Assembly (NCBI GenBank): GCA_030638735.1
Contig: DAOWEB010000368.1
Coordinates: 1-33,277, forward strand
Direction: 5' to 3'
Length of the DNA stretch: 33,277 nt
From: Spirochaetaceae bacterium
Lineage (GTDB): Bacteria > Spirochaetota > Spirochaetia > B11-G9
The position numbers were made by a program, and so were the translations under genes. The first letter of the stretch is position 1, and every line of letters starts with the position of its first letter. Under the pieces are notes generated by a model. It ran no database searches, was not told the origin of the DNA, and was given only the letters and a program-made list of their open reading frames with translations. Shown here in pieces: positions 19,860 to 27,671 of the stretch.

Positions 19860-20126
19860 TTAGGCAGTCATGGAATTTAAGACTTTAGTAAGTCTGGATT
19901 TCTTCCTGGCTACAGTTTTTTTGTGAAACAGTCCTTTACCAGCTGAAGTATCAAGAAGTTTAATAATGGAAGTAAGCTCGTTACCGGCTTTATCCTTATC
20001 ATTCTCTTTAACTGCTTCTAAAAATCGTTTTTTTGCAGTAAGAATTGTGCTTTTTGTCATTCTATTCCTAAGTCTTCTTTTTTCACTCTGTCTGTACCTT
20101 TTTGCAGCTTGATCTGTCTTTATCAA
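19860..20126 (-). CDS. rpsT: 30S ribosomal protein S20 (TTG start)
   Basis: AAKRYRQSEKRRLRNRMTKSTILTAKKRFLEAV...LLDTSAGKGLFHKKTVARKKSRLTKVLN; GGAGG 5 nt before TTG. Confidence 0.94.
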   Translation of the reverse strand: MIKTDQAAKRYRQSEKRRLRNRMTKSTILTAKKRFLEAVKENDKDKAGNELTSIIKLLDTSAGKGLFHKKTVARKKSRLTKVLNSMTA

Positions 20127-20149
20127 TGTATCCTCCAGGATTAATATTC

Positions 20150-20197
20150 ATTATAGTAACAATTCAGCAAATTATCAAAATTACAGCTAACTGTCAA
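20150..20197 (-). promoter_or_regulatory. Overlapping tandem sigma70-like promoters for rpsT
   Basis: Minus strand TTGATA-N17-TATAAT (20178..20150) and TTGACA-N17-TAATTT (20197..20169). Confidence 0.6.
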
Positions 20198-20238
20198 GAT
20201 ATCTACTGGACAAGCTTAATTTATGGACATCACAAAAG

Positions 20239-21162
20239 CTATTGGTCAGCAAAAAAAGTTTCCAGTATTGTCCATTTACCGGAATCTTTCTTCATAAAAG
20301 AATCTAAGGGAACAGTAAAAAATCTACCATCACTTGAAACAACTGTAATCTTTTTAGTTATTACATTAGTATCCAGAACCTTAAACTGCTCCTCACCGGA
20401 TAAGACTCTACTTCCTTCAGATGGGTACTTATGTTTTTCTTCCAGATAAAAATCATACTCATAGGATAAACAACACAGTAAACGTCCGCAAGGGCCTGAT
20501 ATTTTCATAGAATTCAAAGAAAGGCTCTGTTCCTTTGCCATTTTTATGGAAACAGGTTTAAGCTTATCAGTTACACCATTACAGCAGTAGTTTCTACCAC
20601 AAACTGCAAGCCCTCCTAATACTCTGGATTCATCCCGAACACCAATTTGTCTAAGTTCAATTCTCATTTTAAAAATTGATACAAGATTCTTAACCAGGTC
20701 TCTAAAATCCACCCGCGACTCGGCAGTGAAGAAAAAAAGTATTTTAGACTCTTCAAGTAAATAGTGGGCTGAAATAAGTTTCATATCAAGTTTGTGTTCA
20801 ATTATTTTTATTTTACAAAGCCTTAAAGCTTCTTTTTCCCTCTCAAGGTTCTTCTCATATTTAGAAAGATCCTTTTCATCTGCAATCCTGATTATATTCT
20901 CTATATTATCTTTTTCAGATTTGCAAATACACTTCACAGGTCCAAGGACTACAGCAAGATCTTTACCATATCTGGAATTAATTATAATAAAATCACCTCT
21001 TTTGACCTGATCATCATTTTCCATTCTACAAGTTTGAGTTTCACTTGAATGTAAAACTTTTACCGTACAATAATGTAACTCACTTTCACCACAGCTCATA
21101 TTAGAACAAGAAGCATGGTTTACAACTTCTTCGCTTACCTGGTTATCTATATTGTCACTCAT
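20239..21162 (-). CDS. PSP1-domain protein, YaaT/RicT family
   Basis: RGDFIIINSRYGKDLAVVLG...FFFTAESRVDFRDLVKNLVSIFKMRIELRQIGVRDESRVLGGLAVCGRNYCC...KISGPCGRLLCCLSYEYDFY. Confidence 0.93.
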   Translation of the reverse strand: MSDNIDNQVSEEVVNHASCSNMSCGESELHYCTVKVLHSSETQTCRMENDDQVKRGDFIIINSRYGKDLAVVLGPVKCICKSEKDNIENIIRIADEKDLSKYEKNLEREKEALRLCKIKIIEHKLDMKLISAHYLLEESKILFFFTAESRVDFRDLVKNLVSIFKMRIELRQIGVRDESRVLGGLAVCGRNYCCNGVTDKLKPVSIKMAKEQSLSLNSMKISGPCGRLLCCLSYEYDFYLEEKHKYPSEGSRVLSGEEQFKVLDTNVITKKITVVSSDGRFFTVPLDSFMKKDSGKWTILETFFADQ

Positions 21163-21183
21163 TTTCTTACTCCTGAGTTAATT

Positions 21184-21669
21184 TTATTTTAGAAGATTAA
21201 CAATAAGTCCATTAATTTCTTCAATTTTTTCAAGAATAAAGAGCTTATCCGACTGATTCTGTAATACACCTGCAGCCAAACGCTCAAGCTTCTCATCCAC
21301 TACTCTGATTATTGTATACTTTTTTTGTTTTTTCAATGGATTAAAATTTGATCCGGCACTTGTATCGACTTCAAGAGAATTCTTTACTACAAATCTTAGA
21401 AATTTAGATACCGCTCCTTTATAAACCTTTACATTTTGAAGAGTGGGAAGTTCTTTTAAGTTCTCTCCGGCTTCATGAATACTATCCAGAAGATCTTCCA
21501 GATCCAAATCCGAATAATCAATGGAGTCAAAACCTACAGCTTGATTTTTGTCAATATCCAAAAGTGATGAAAAGCTTAACTTTTTAACTTCACTTTTATC
21601 TACTTTTTTTCTGGAAGTACTTGAATTTTTTTTCCGGTATGATCTACCGGAAGCAGTAATTTTTTCCAT
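21184..21669 (-). CDS. YaaR-like (DUF327) protein
   Basis: LLDSIHEAGENLKELPTLQNVKVYKGAVSKFLRFVVKNS...IIRVVDEKLERLAAGVLQNQSDKLFILEKIEEINGLIVNLL, next to YaaT homolog. Confidence 0.85.
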   Translation of the reverse strand: MEKITASGRSYRKKNSSTSRKKVDKSEVKKLSFSSLLDIDKNQAVGFDSIDYSDLDLEDLLDSIHEAGENLKELPTLQNVKVYKGAVSKFLRFVVKNSLEVDTSAGSNFNPLKKQKKYTIIRVVDEKLERLAAGVLQNQSDKLFILEKIEEINGLIVNLLK

Positions 21670-22109
21670 TACTGCCCGATTTTTGCAGGGTTATACTTTT
21701 CGAGTCCTTCCCCTTCTATGAAATTCGATGATAATTTGGAGTTATCGGGAGCCGGAGCTTCATCGATACTTGCAATCAGACACACCCCGTTAAGAATGAC
21801 ACCATCTTCGGAAATGAGACGGGGAGTTGAAACATTACCTATCAGCATACCTGTTGATAAAATAACAACCTTCCCCTTAGACACAATATCTCCCTTGACC
21901 ACACCGCCAATAACAACTGTATCTGCTTTAATTGTACATTCCGCCCGACCGTTTTTGCCTATTAATACTTTCCCGTCTGTTCTGATATTACCTATAAAAT
22001 CACCATCAATACGCAGTAATCCATTAAGTTCAAGATCTCCGACAAACCTTGTACCATCTCCGACAATAGAATTTATAAATACACCGCTTTTTCCAAGATG
22101 ATCACTCAT
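21669..22109 (-). CDS. Bactofilin (copy 2)
   Basis: INSIVGDGTRFVGDLELNGLLRIDGDFIGNIRTDGKVLIGKNGRAECTIKADTVVIGGVVKGDIVSKGKVVILSTGMLIGNVSTPRL. Confidence 0.93.
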   Translation of the reverse strand: MSDHLGKSGVFINSIVGDGTRFVGDLELNGLLRIDGDFIGNIRTDGKVLIGKNGRAECTIKADTVVIGGVVKGDIVSKGKVVILSTGMLIGNVSTPRLISEDGVILNGVCLIASIDEAPAPDNSKLSSNFIEGEGLEKYNPAKIGQ

Positions 22110-22146
22110 GCTTAATTATTCCTATTGAAGTAACAAAGATTTTATT

Positions 22147-23172
22147 TTAATGAATACCAGAATTAATATCGAGAAATCTCAGAGGATCAACCACCTGAGA
22201 GCCTATTCGAACTTCAAAATGAAGATGCTGCCCTGTAGATAAGCCTGTATTCCCCATTGTACCCAACTTCTGACCCTGGGTTACAGTATCACCTTCTTCA
22301 ACATAAACCTTATCCATATGTGCATATTTAGTACTATACCCATAAGAATGACGTATTATAACATAATTACCAAAACCCATTGCATCGTACATTCTCTCTA
22401 CAACCTTTCCATTTGCGGCTGCATTAATTAAAACACCACGTCTATATGAGGCAATATCTATACCTTTATGCAAATACCACTGTCCTGTAAAAGGGTGTAT
22501 TTCCGGTCCAAAATAGTTAGTAATTCTGCCAATACCTGAACCAACAGGCCATACAGTAGGTAAATCTGCAAGAAGATCTCCCTGGGAAGCAAAAATATCT
22601 GTAACCATTTCCAGAGACTCTCCGGACTTACTTAAAAATGTTTTTAAACTCTGAAGGTCTGTAATTTCCTTTAAAGTACCACCATCCTGTTCCTCAATAT
22701 CATAAAAAGAAGCCAGATCACCACCCGCATTAGAATCCGGATTGGTACTGTTTACTTCTATTCCCAGGATTCCCAGAGTACTGTTCAAAGAAGTCTCAAA
22801 ACTTCGGGAGACCTTTCTAAGCTCATTCACCTCATCACGCATAATCTCAAGACTGGCACTGGTATCCTTCAATGCTTCTGTTTTTGTACTCAGTAATTGA
22901 GAAAGTCCGCTGAACTGTGTACTGAAAACAAAAAAAACAAGAATAATTCCCGAAAGAATAAAAGAGATAAATACAAGTGAAAATACTGAAATTTTAAAAT
23001 TGAAGATTTTCTTCTCTGAGTGAGGAATCAGCATAACAGTAAAACGCTGCTTACCCAGTTTTATTACTTTTTTATAAAACCCTGCAACAGCAGAACCTAT
23101 CATGCTGAAATGTCTGATAAAAAAATCCAAAACTATATTTTCAACTTTTTTATAGTTATGAGCCGATGACAT
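22147..23172 (-). CDS. M23-family metallopeptidase (LytM domain), membrane anchored
   Basis: TM segment FSLVFISFILSGIILVFFVF, coiled-coil region, then HPFTGQWYLHKGIDIASYRRGVLINAAANGKVV...GNYVIIRHSYGYSTKYAHMDKVYVEEGDTVTQGQKLGTMGNTGLSTGQHLHFEVRI. Confidence 0.96.
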   Translation of the reverse strand: MSSAHNYKKVENIVLDFFIRHFSMIGSAVAGFYKKVIKLGKQRFTVMLIPHSEKKIFNFKISVFSLVFISFILSGIILVFFVFSTQFSGLSQLLSTKTEALKDTSASLEIMRDEVNELRKVSRSFETSLNSTLGILGIEVNSTNPDSNAGGDLASFYDIEEQDGGTLKEITDLQSLKTFLSKSGESLEMVTDIFASQGDLLADLPTVWPVGSGIGRITNYFGPEIHPFTGQWYLHKGIDIASYRRGVLINAAANGKVVERMYDAMGFGNYVIIRHSYGYSTKYAHMDKVYVEEGDTVTQGQKLGTMGNTGLSTGQHLHFEVRIGSQVVDPLRFLDINSGIH

Positions 23173-23196
23173 TCAATCTCCTCCAAAGAATGAATT

Positions 23197-23225
23197 AGGA
23201 TACCATTATGATAAAATATTGTCAA
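23197..23225 (-). promoter_or_regulatory. Sigma70-like promoter for the M23 / bactofilin / YaaR / YaaT cluster
   Basis: Minus strand TTGACA-N17-TATCCT; GGAGGAGATTGAATG at the gene start. Confidence 0.5.
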
Positions 23226-23311
23226 ATGTAATTGACGTCACTAATTCTACGTGATACTGTTTTTGTGTAATCTGTTTCCAGGAACAGAATAGTATAATAA
23301 TCTTCACCTTA

Positions 23312-24097
23312 ATGGAAAATCTTATGAAACTGTTTGATACTCATGCTCATATTGGGCTAATTACAGAAGACCCAATTGACCAGCTAATAATTACCCAGGA
23401 AGCAAAACAAGAGGGAATTGCACATATTTTAAGCATCTGCAACAATCTCCAGGATTTCTTTCAGGTTTACCAGAACCTTTCAACAGCAACACATATATAT
23501 CATAGTATCGGCGTTTCTCCTTCAGAAGTTATGCATCCGGGAAAGGATTGGGAATTAAAAATTGAAGAAGGAATAAAACTAGATAGAATTGTAGCTATTG
23601 GAGAAATTGGTCTTGATTATTATAGGAAATTTGGAAACAAAGATTCTCAAATAGAATTATTTATCAGACAACTTGAGCTTGCTCATCAATACAATCTACC
23701 TGTTGTTATACACAACAGAGAAGCTGGAAGAGATGTACTGGAAATTTTAAGAGATAAACTTCCTCCAAAGGGAGGAGTTCTTCATTGCTATTCTGAAAAC
23801 TGGGAATTTGCACAAGAAGCTCTGAATCTAAATCTTTATTTTTCATTTGCAGGGAATGTAACTTACCGGAATGCCCGGAATCTTCATGAAACTGCAAAAA
23901 ATCTGCCCCTGGACAGGATTCTTATTGAGTCAGAAAGCCCTTTTATGGTGCCCTCCGCTTTTCGGGGAAAGAGAAATAAACCAGCTTATTTAAAAGCAAC
24001 AGCTGAATTTATTGCAGAACTCCGGGAAGAAGATATAGAAATGGTAAGTTCAACTCTTTATGAAAACAGCCTACGTTTTTTTGGACTGAACTCATAA
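23312..24097 (+). CDS. TatD-family DNase (likely start at MKLFDTHAHIG, four codons in)
   Basis: MKLFDTHAHIG...AIGEIGLDYYRKFG...QLELAHQYNLPVVIHNREA...GVLHCYSENWEFAQ...ILIESESPFMVP. Confidence 0.94.
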   Translation: MENLMKLFDTHAHIGLITEDPIDQLIITQEAKQEGIAHILSICNNLQDFFQVYQNLSTATHIYHSIGVSPSEVMHPGKDWELKIEEGIKLDRIVAIGEIGLDYYRKFGNKDSQIELFIRQLELAHQYNLPVVIHNREAGRDVLEILRDKLPPKGGVLHCYSENWEFAQEALNLNLYFSFAGNVTYRNARNLHETAKNLPLDRILIESESPFMVPSAFRGKRNKPAYLKATAEFIAELREEDIEMVSSTLYENSLRFFGLNS

Positions 24098-24113
24098 TTT
24101 CAGGATTGATAAT

Positions 24114-25094
24114 ATGAAATCTCCTCTTTTCCATTCTATTAAAATAGGAAATGTAACAATCCCGGGGAATTTATTCCTTGCCCCCCTTGCCGGGTTTACA
24201 GATAAGGCCTTTCGATCAATCTGTATTGACCGGGGAGCTTCATTTACATACAGTGAAATGGTATCTGCAGAAGCTCTTGCCAGAGATAGTGAGAAAACCA
24301 GAAAACTAATGGAAAGAGCAGAAAATGAAAACCTTCTGGGAATCCAAATTTTTCTACCAAACGCAGATACTGCAAAACGTGCTGTTCCGGAACTACTTAA
24401 AGCCAACCCCACTGTTATTGATATAAACTGCGGTTGCCCTGTACCCAAAGTGGTAAAAAATGGCGCCGGTTCAGCACTAATGAAAAAACCGGAGATAATT
24501 GAAGAAATAATAAAAACAATATCCGGAGAAACTGATATCCCTGTAACAGTAAAATTCCGTACAGGATGGGATTTAAACTCTATTAATTATCTAAGCTTTG
24601 CAGAAGCAGCAGTCAGGGGAGGTGCAAGCTTACTCACAATGCATGGTCGAACACGAAGTCAGGGCTATAGTGGTGAAGCCGACTGGGAATCCATTAAAAA
24701 ACTAAAATCAGAATTTGATGTACCTGTAATTGGTTCCGGAAATATATTCTCTGCAGAAGATGCTAAAAGAATGCTGGAAACAACTGGAGTTGATGGTGTT
24801 CTTTTTGCCAGAGGCGCTATGGGCAATCCCTTCATTTTTGAAAGAACAAAAAATCTGCTTATGGGAAATGACTCCCCCTCACCAAACAGTATGGATGTTA
24901 AAATAAAAACAGCCTGGGAACATCTATCTCTGGCGGTCCACTATAAAGGAGAACAAACTGCGTGCAGAGAAATGAAAAAACAGCTATGCAGTTACACAAA
25001 AGGAGAAAAAGGTTCTGCAGCTCTGCGAAACAGAATTGTCAGGGCAGAAACCCTGGAAGAATATAGAGAAATTTTTAAAGAATATCTTTTATAG
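24114..25094 (+). CDS. dus: tRNA-dihydrouridine synthase
   Basis: LFLAPLAGFTDKAFRSICIDRGASFTYSEMVSAEAL...IDINCGCPVPKVVKNGAGSALMKKPE...TMHGRTRSQGYSGEADWE...GVLFARGAMGNPFIF. Confidence 0.95.
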   Translation: MKSPLFHSIKIGNVTIPGNLFLAPLAGFTDKAFRSICIDRGASFTYSEMVSAEALARDSEKTRKLMERAENENLLGIQIFLPNADTAKRAVPELLKANPTVIDINCGCPVPKVVKNGAGSALMKKPEIIEEIIKTISGETDIPVTVKFRTGWDLNSINYLSFAEAAVRGGASLLTMHGRTRSQGYSGEADWESIKKLKSEFDVPVIGSGNIFSAEDAKRMLETTGVDGVLFARGAMGNPFIFERTKNLLMGNDSPSPNSMDVKIKTAWEHLSLAVHYKGEQTACREMKKQLCSYTKGEKGSAALRNRIVRAETLEEYREIFKEYLL

Positions 25095-25101
25095 AATCAA
25101 T

Positions 25102-25156
25102 ATGATGCAAACATAACAGATATTAAATATAAATTCATTCTGATTCCAGAATCACA
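25102..25156. repeat. Left copy of ~55-bp direct repeat between dus and rlmB
   Basis: ATGATGCAAACATAACAGATATTAAATATAAATTCATTCTGATTCCAGAATCACA. Confidence 0.85.
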
Positions 25157-25159
25157 TCT

Positions 25160-25187
25160 GTACGGAACGCAGATCTGTGTTCCCAAC
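25160..25187. repeat. 28-nt palindromic repeat GTACGGAACGCAGATCTGTGTTCCCAAC
   Basis: Core GGAACGCAGATCTGTGTTCC self-complementary apart from one G-T pair; lies exactly between the two direct repeats. Confidence 0.8.
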
Positions 25188-25190
25188 ATT

Positions 25191-25246
25191 ATGATGCATA
25201 CATAACAGATATTAAAAATAAATACAATCCGATTCAATCCATCACA
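25191..25246. repeat. Right copy of ~55-bp direct repeat between dus and rlmB
   Basis: ATGATGCATACATAACAGATATTAAAAATAAATACAATCCGATTCAATCCATCACA. Confidence 0.85.
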
Positions 25247-25252
25247 AATGTA

Positions 25253-26020
25253 TTAGGAAAAATCCTGCTGACGCCTGATTTCATACATCATAATACCGGC
25301 AGCCACAGAAACATTCAGAGAATCAACATGACCTTTTGCTGGAATAGATATTAGATTATCACATTTTGTTCTGGTTAATTCACGCAGACCTTTACCTTCA
25401 GATCCCATTACAAGAACAACCCTGCCTGTAAGATTTGTTGTATTAATACTTGTACCATTCATATCAGCTCCATAGATCCAGAATCCAGCTTTTTTAAGCT
25501 GATCCATAGCCCTGCTGATATTTGTCACCACATTAATATTAACATAATTATCAGCACCAGCTGATGTCTTCGAGACAGTTGCATTGTCCTTAGCACTGTT
25601 TCTTGAAGGAATAAGAACCATATCAGCATAAAACTGATCAGAACTTCGTATAATTGCTCCAAGATTATGAGGATCAGTAACTCCATCCAGAATTATTACA
25701 AAAGCATTATCTGAATTCAGATTATCAAGATAGGTATCAAGGTCAGTATGGTTTTTTCTACCAGAACCTCCACCTTTTTTATTTTTTGAAACAGATCCGG
25801 ATGAACCAACAAAAACTATTCCTCTATGACTGGTGTCTTCTATTATTTTTGAGATTTCTACTTCAGATACCTTCAAAGTCCGGTATCCCTGTTTTTTTGC
25901 CAGATCAAGTATAACAGCACTTCTTTTGGATATTTTAGAATAGTAAATAATTCCATCAGATTTTTTCTTTTTAAGTAGCTCTTCAATACTATGAAATCCT
26001 GTATAAACTGTACCTTTCAA
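25253..26020 (-). CDS. rlmB: 23S rRNA 2'-O-methyltransferase RlmB-like (SpoU family, TTG start)
   Basis: GFHSIEELL...VILDGVTDPHNLGAIIRSSDQFYADMVLIP...VLVMGSEGKGLRELTRTKCDNLISIPAKGHVDSLNVSVAAGIMMYEI. Confidence 0.92.
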   Translation of the reverse strand: MKGTVYTGFHSIEELLKKKKSDGIIYYSKISKRSAVILDLAKKQGYRTLKVSEVEISKIIEDTSHRGIVFVGSSGSVSKNKKGGGSGRKNHTDLDTYLDNLNSDNAFVIILDGVTDPHNLGAIIRSSDQFYADMVLIPSRNSAKDNATVSKTSAGADNYVNINVVTNISRAMDQLKKAGFWIYGADMNGTSINTTNLTGRVVLVMGSEGKGLRELTRTKCDNLISIPAKGHVDSLNVSVAAGIMMYEIRRQQDFS

Positions 26021-26469
26021 CTTGTCTCATCTCCACCAAACATTTTAACCTTATCAATATCACCATTAAAATCTATGTCCTGCTCATATTTTTCTATCAT
26101 TGTCCCATCTAATATATAGACCCATATATCTATTTTCATATCAAAATTTGAATCAACCTCTCTTCTGACTATTATTCCATCAGAATAGAAATAAAGATCA
26201 TCCATTTCACCATCATGATTAAAATCCATTAATTCCAAAATCTTGTCACCATCAGAATTTGTTCTAATAAAATAATCTATATTCCCATCATTATTAGAAT
26301 CATATTCCTCTATAAAGGTACCTTCCATAGTTTTATCAAGCTCTAATAAAATATCAGTCACTTTTATTATTCGATCCATAGAAAAAAGGGTTCCGGAAGC
26401 TGTAAACAGTAAAAAAAACAGCATAAAGTATTTAAATTGATTCATCTTTTTACTATCGGATAAGAAGCC
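26017..26469 (-). CDS. Secreted protein with Asp/Asn-rich Ca-binding-like repeats (start uncertain: 26469 or 26445; the 26493 start lies in a terminator)
   Basis: Signal-peptide-like MNQFKYFMLFFLLFTASGTLFS then DSNNDGNID, DFNHDGEMD, DSNFDMKID, DIDFNGDID at ~25-aa spacing. Confidence 0.65.
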   Translation of the reverse strand, partial: GFLSDSKKMNQFKYFMLFFLLFTASGTLFSMDRIIKVTDILLELDKTMEGTFIEEYDSNNDGNIDYFIRTNSDGDKILELMDFNHDGEMDDLYFYSDGIIVRREVDSNFDMKIDIWVYILDGTMIEKYEQDIDFNGDIDKVKMFGGDETS

Positions 26470-26472
26470 CAT

Positions 26473-26512
26473 AAAAAAAAGTCCCTTATACAATTTAATA
26501 TGCCAAGGGACT
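26473..26512 (-). terminator. Intrinsic terminator downstream of dnaJ
   Basis: Minus strand AGTCCCTT-(N17)-AAGGGACT followed by a T tract. Confidence 0.75.
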
Positions 26513-26517
26513 CTAAT

Positions 26518-27651
26518 TTATCTCAACTCTGACAGAGGAATAGGTTCAGGGTTGTCACTCCCTTTTTCCAGCTCAGATAGTTCCTTTAACAATGATTTTG
26601 CTTTACCGCTCAATTTAACAGGAATATTTACTCTGATTTTAATATACATATCACCCCGTCTGCCGGCATTGTGAAGATACGGAATACCCTCACCTCTAAG
26701 ACGCAATATTTTATCATTCTGAGTTCCTGCAGGAATCTTAAGCTTAGCTTTTTTATCATCCAGTGTTTTCACCATCAGATCAGATCCCAGAGAAGCCTGT
26801 GTCATTGAAATCGGTATAACACAATAAACATCTGCTCCATCACGTTCAAAGTATTTATGTGGAGTAACAGTAATATATACATATAAATCTCCTGTTAATC
26901 CACCATTGGGACTGGCATTACCCTGACCGGGAATATTTATTCTTTTACCGGATTCAATACCAGCAGGAATAGTGACCTTAATCTTTTGGCTCTTCTGGAC
27001 TACTCCAGCACCACGGCAACTCTTACAAGGATTCTCAATTACATAACCATCACCATTACAGGTGGGACAGGCAGAGGCTATAGAAAAGAACCCGGAACTG
27101 CGTCTTACCTGGCCGCTGCCGCCGCAGGTAGGGCACATTTTCCTGCCGCCACCGGATTCTGCACCGGTTCCATTACAGGGAGAACATTCAATATGCCTGT
27201 TATAAGTTATTTGAACTTTCGTTCCAAAAACAGCATCCTTAAAAGGAATATTAAGGTTGTATCTTAGATCAGAACCTCTTGGTTGTGCAGAACGGCCACT
27301 GTGACCACTGCGACGACCTCCGCCGCCACCAAAGAACGAATCAAAAATACCACCAAAGTCACCAAAGATATCCTCAAAGTCTCTATACACTGTGGAATAA
27401 TCATGCCCCTGACCACCAGTCATGCCTTCTACACCGGCAAATCCATACTGATCATAGACTTGTTTCTTCTTTGCATCACTTAGAACTTCATAGGCTTCTG
27501 TGCCCTCTTTGAATTTCTCTTCAGCGCTCTTATCACCCTGATTTTTATCAGGGTGATATTTAATTGCAAGCTTTCTATATGCTTTTTTTACTTCATCTGC
27601 CGAGGCATCTTTAGATACTCCAAGCACTTCATAATAATCACGTTTTGCCAA
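26518..27651 (-). CDS. dnaJ: Chaperone DnaJ
   Basis: [40 protein letters not shown], Gly-rich linker, four CxxCxGxG-type zinc motifs. Confidence 0.98.
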   Translation of the reverse strand: MAKRDYYEVLGVSKDASADEVKKAYRKLAIKYHPDKNQGDKSAEEKFKEGTEAYEVLSDAKKKQVYDQYGFAGVEGMTGGQGHDYSTVYRDFEDIFGDFGGIFDSFFGGGGGRRSGHSGRSAQPRGSDLRYNLNIPFKDAVFGTKVQITYNRHIECSPCNGTGAESGGGRKMCPTCGGSGQVRRSSGFFSIASACPTCNGDGYVIENPCKSCRGAGVVQKSQKIKVTIPAGIESGKRINIPGQGNASPNGGLTGDLYVYITVTPHKYFERDGADVYCVIPISMTQASLGSDLMVKTLDDKKAKLKIPAGTQNDKILRLRGEGIPYLHNAGRRGDMYIKIRVNIPVKLSGKAKSLLKELSELEKGSDNPEPIPLSELR

Positions 27652-27671
27652 ACCAAAAACTCTCTATCTAA

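Noticed and set aside
24092-24448. 118-aa minus-strand ORF antisense to dus
   Set aside because: Opposite strand of a clearly conserved Dus N-terminus; no independent support
25102-25246. Possible CRISPR mini-array (repeat-spacer-repeat)
   Set aside because: Only two imperfect 55-bp repeats, the 'spacer' is a palindrome of a dispersed family, and no cas genes are present
26986-27512. Plus-strand ORFs antisense to dnaJ
   Set aside because: Produced by the Gly-rich and zinc-finger codon bias of dnaJ; low-complexity Thr/His-rich products
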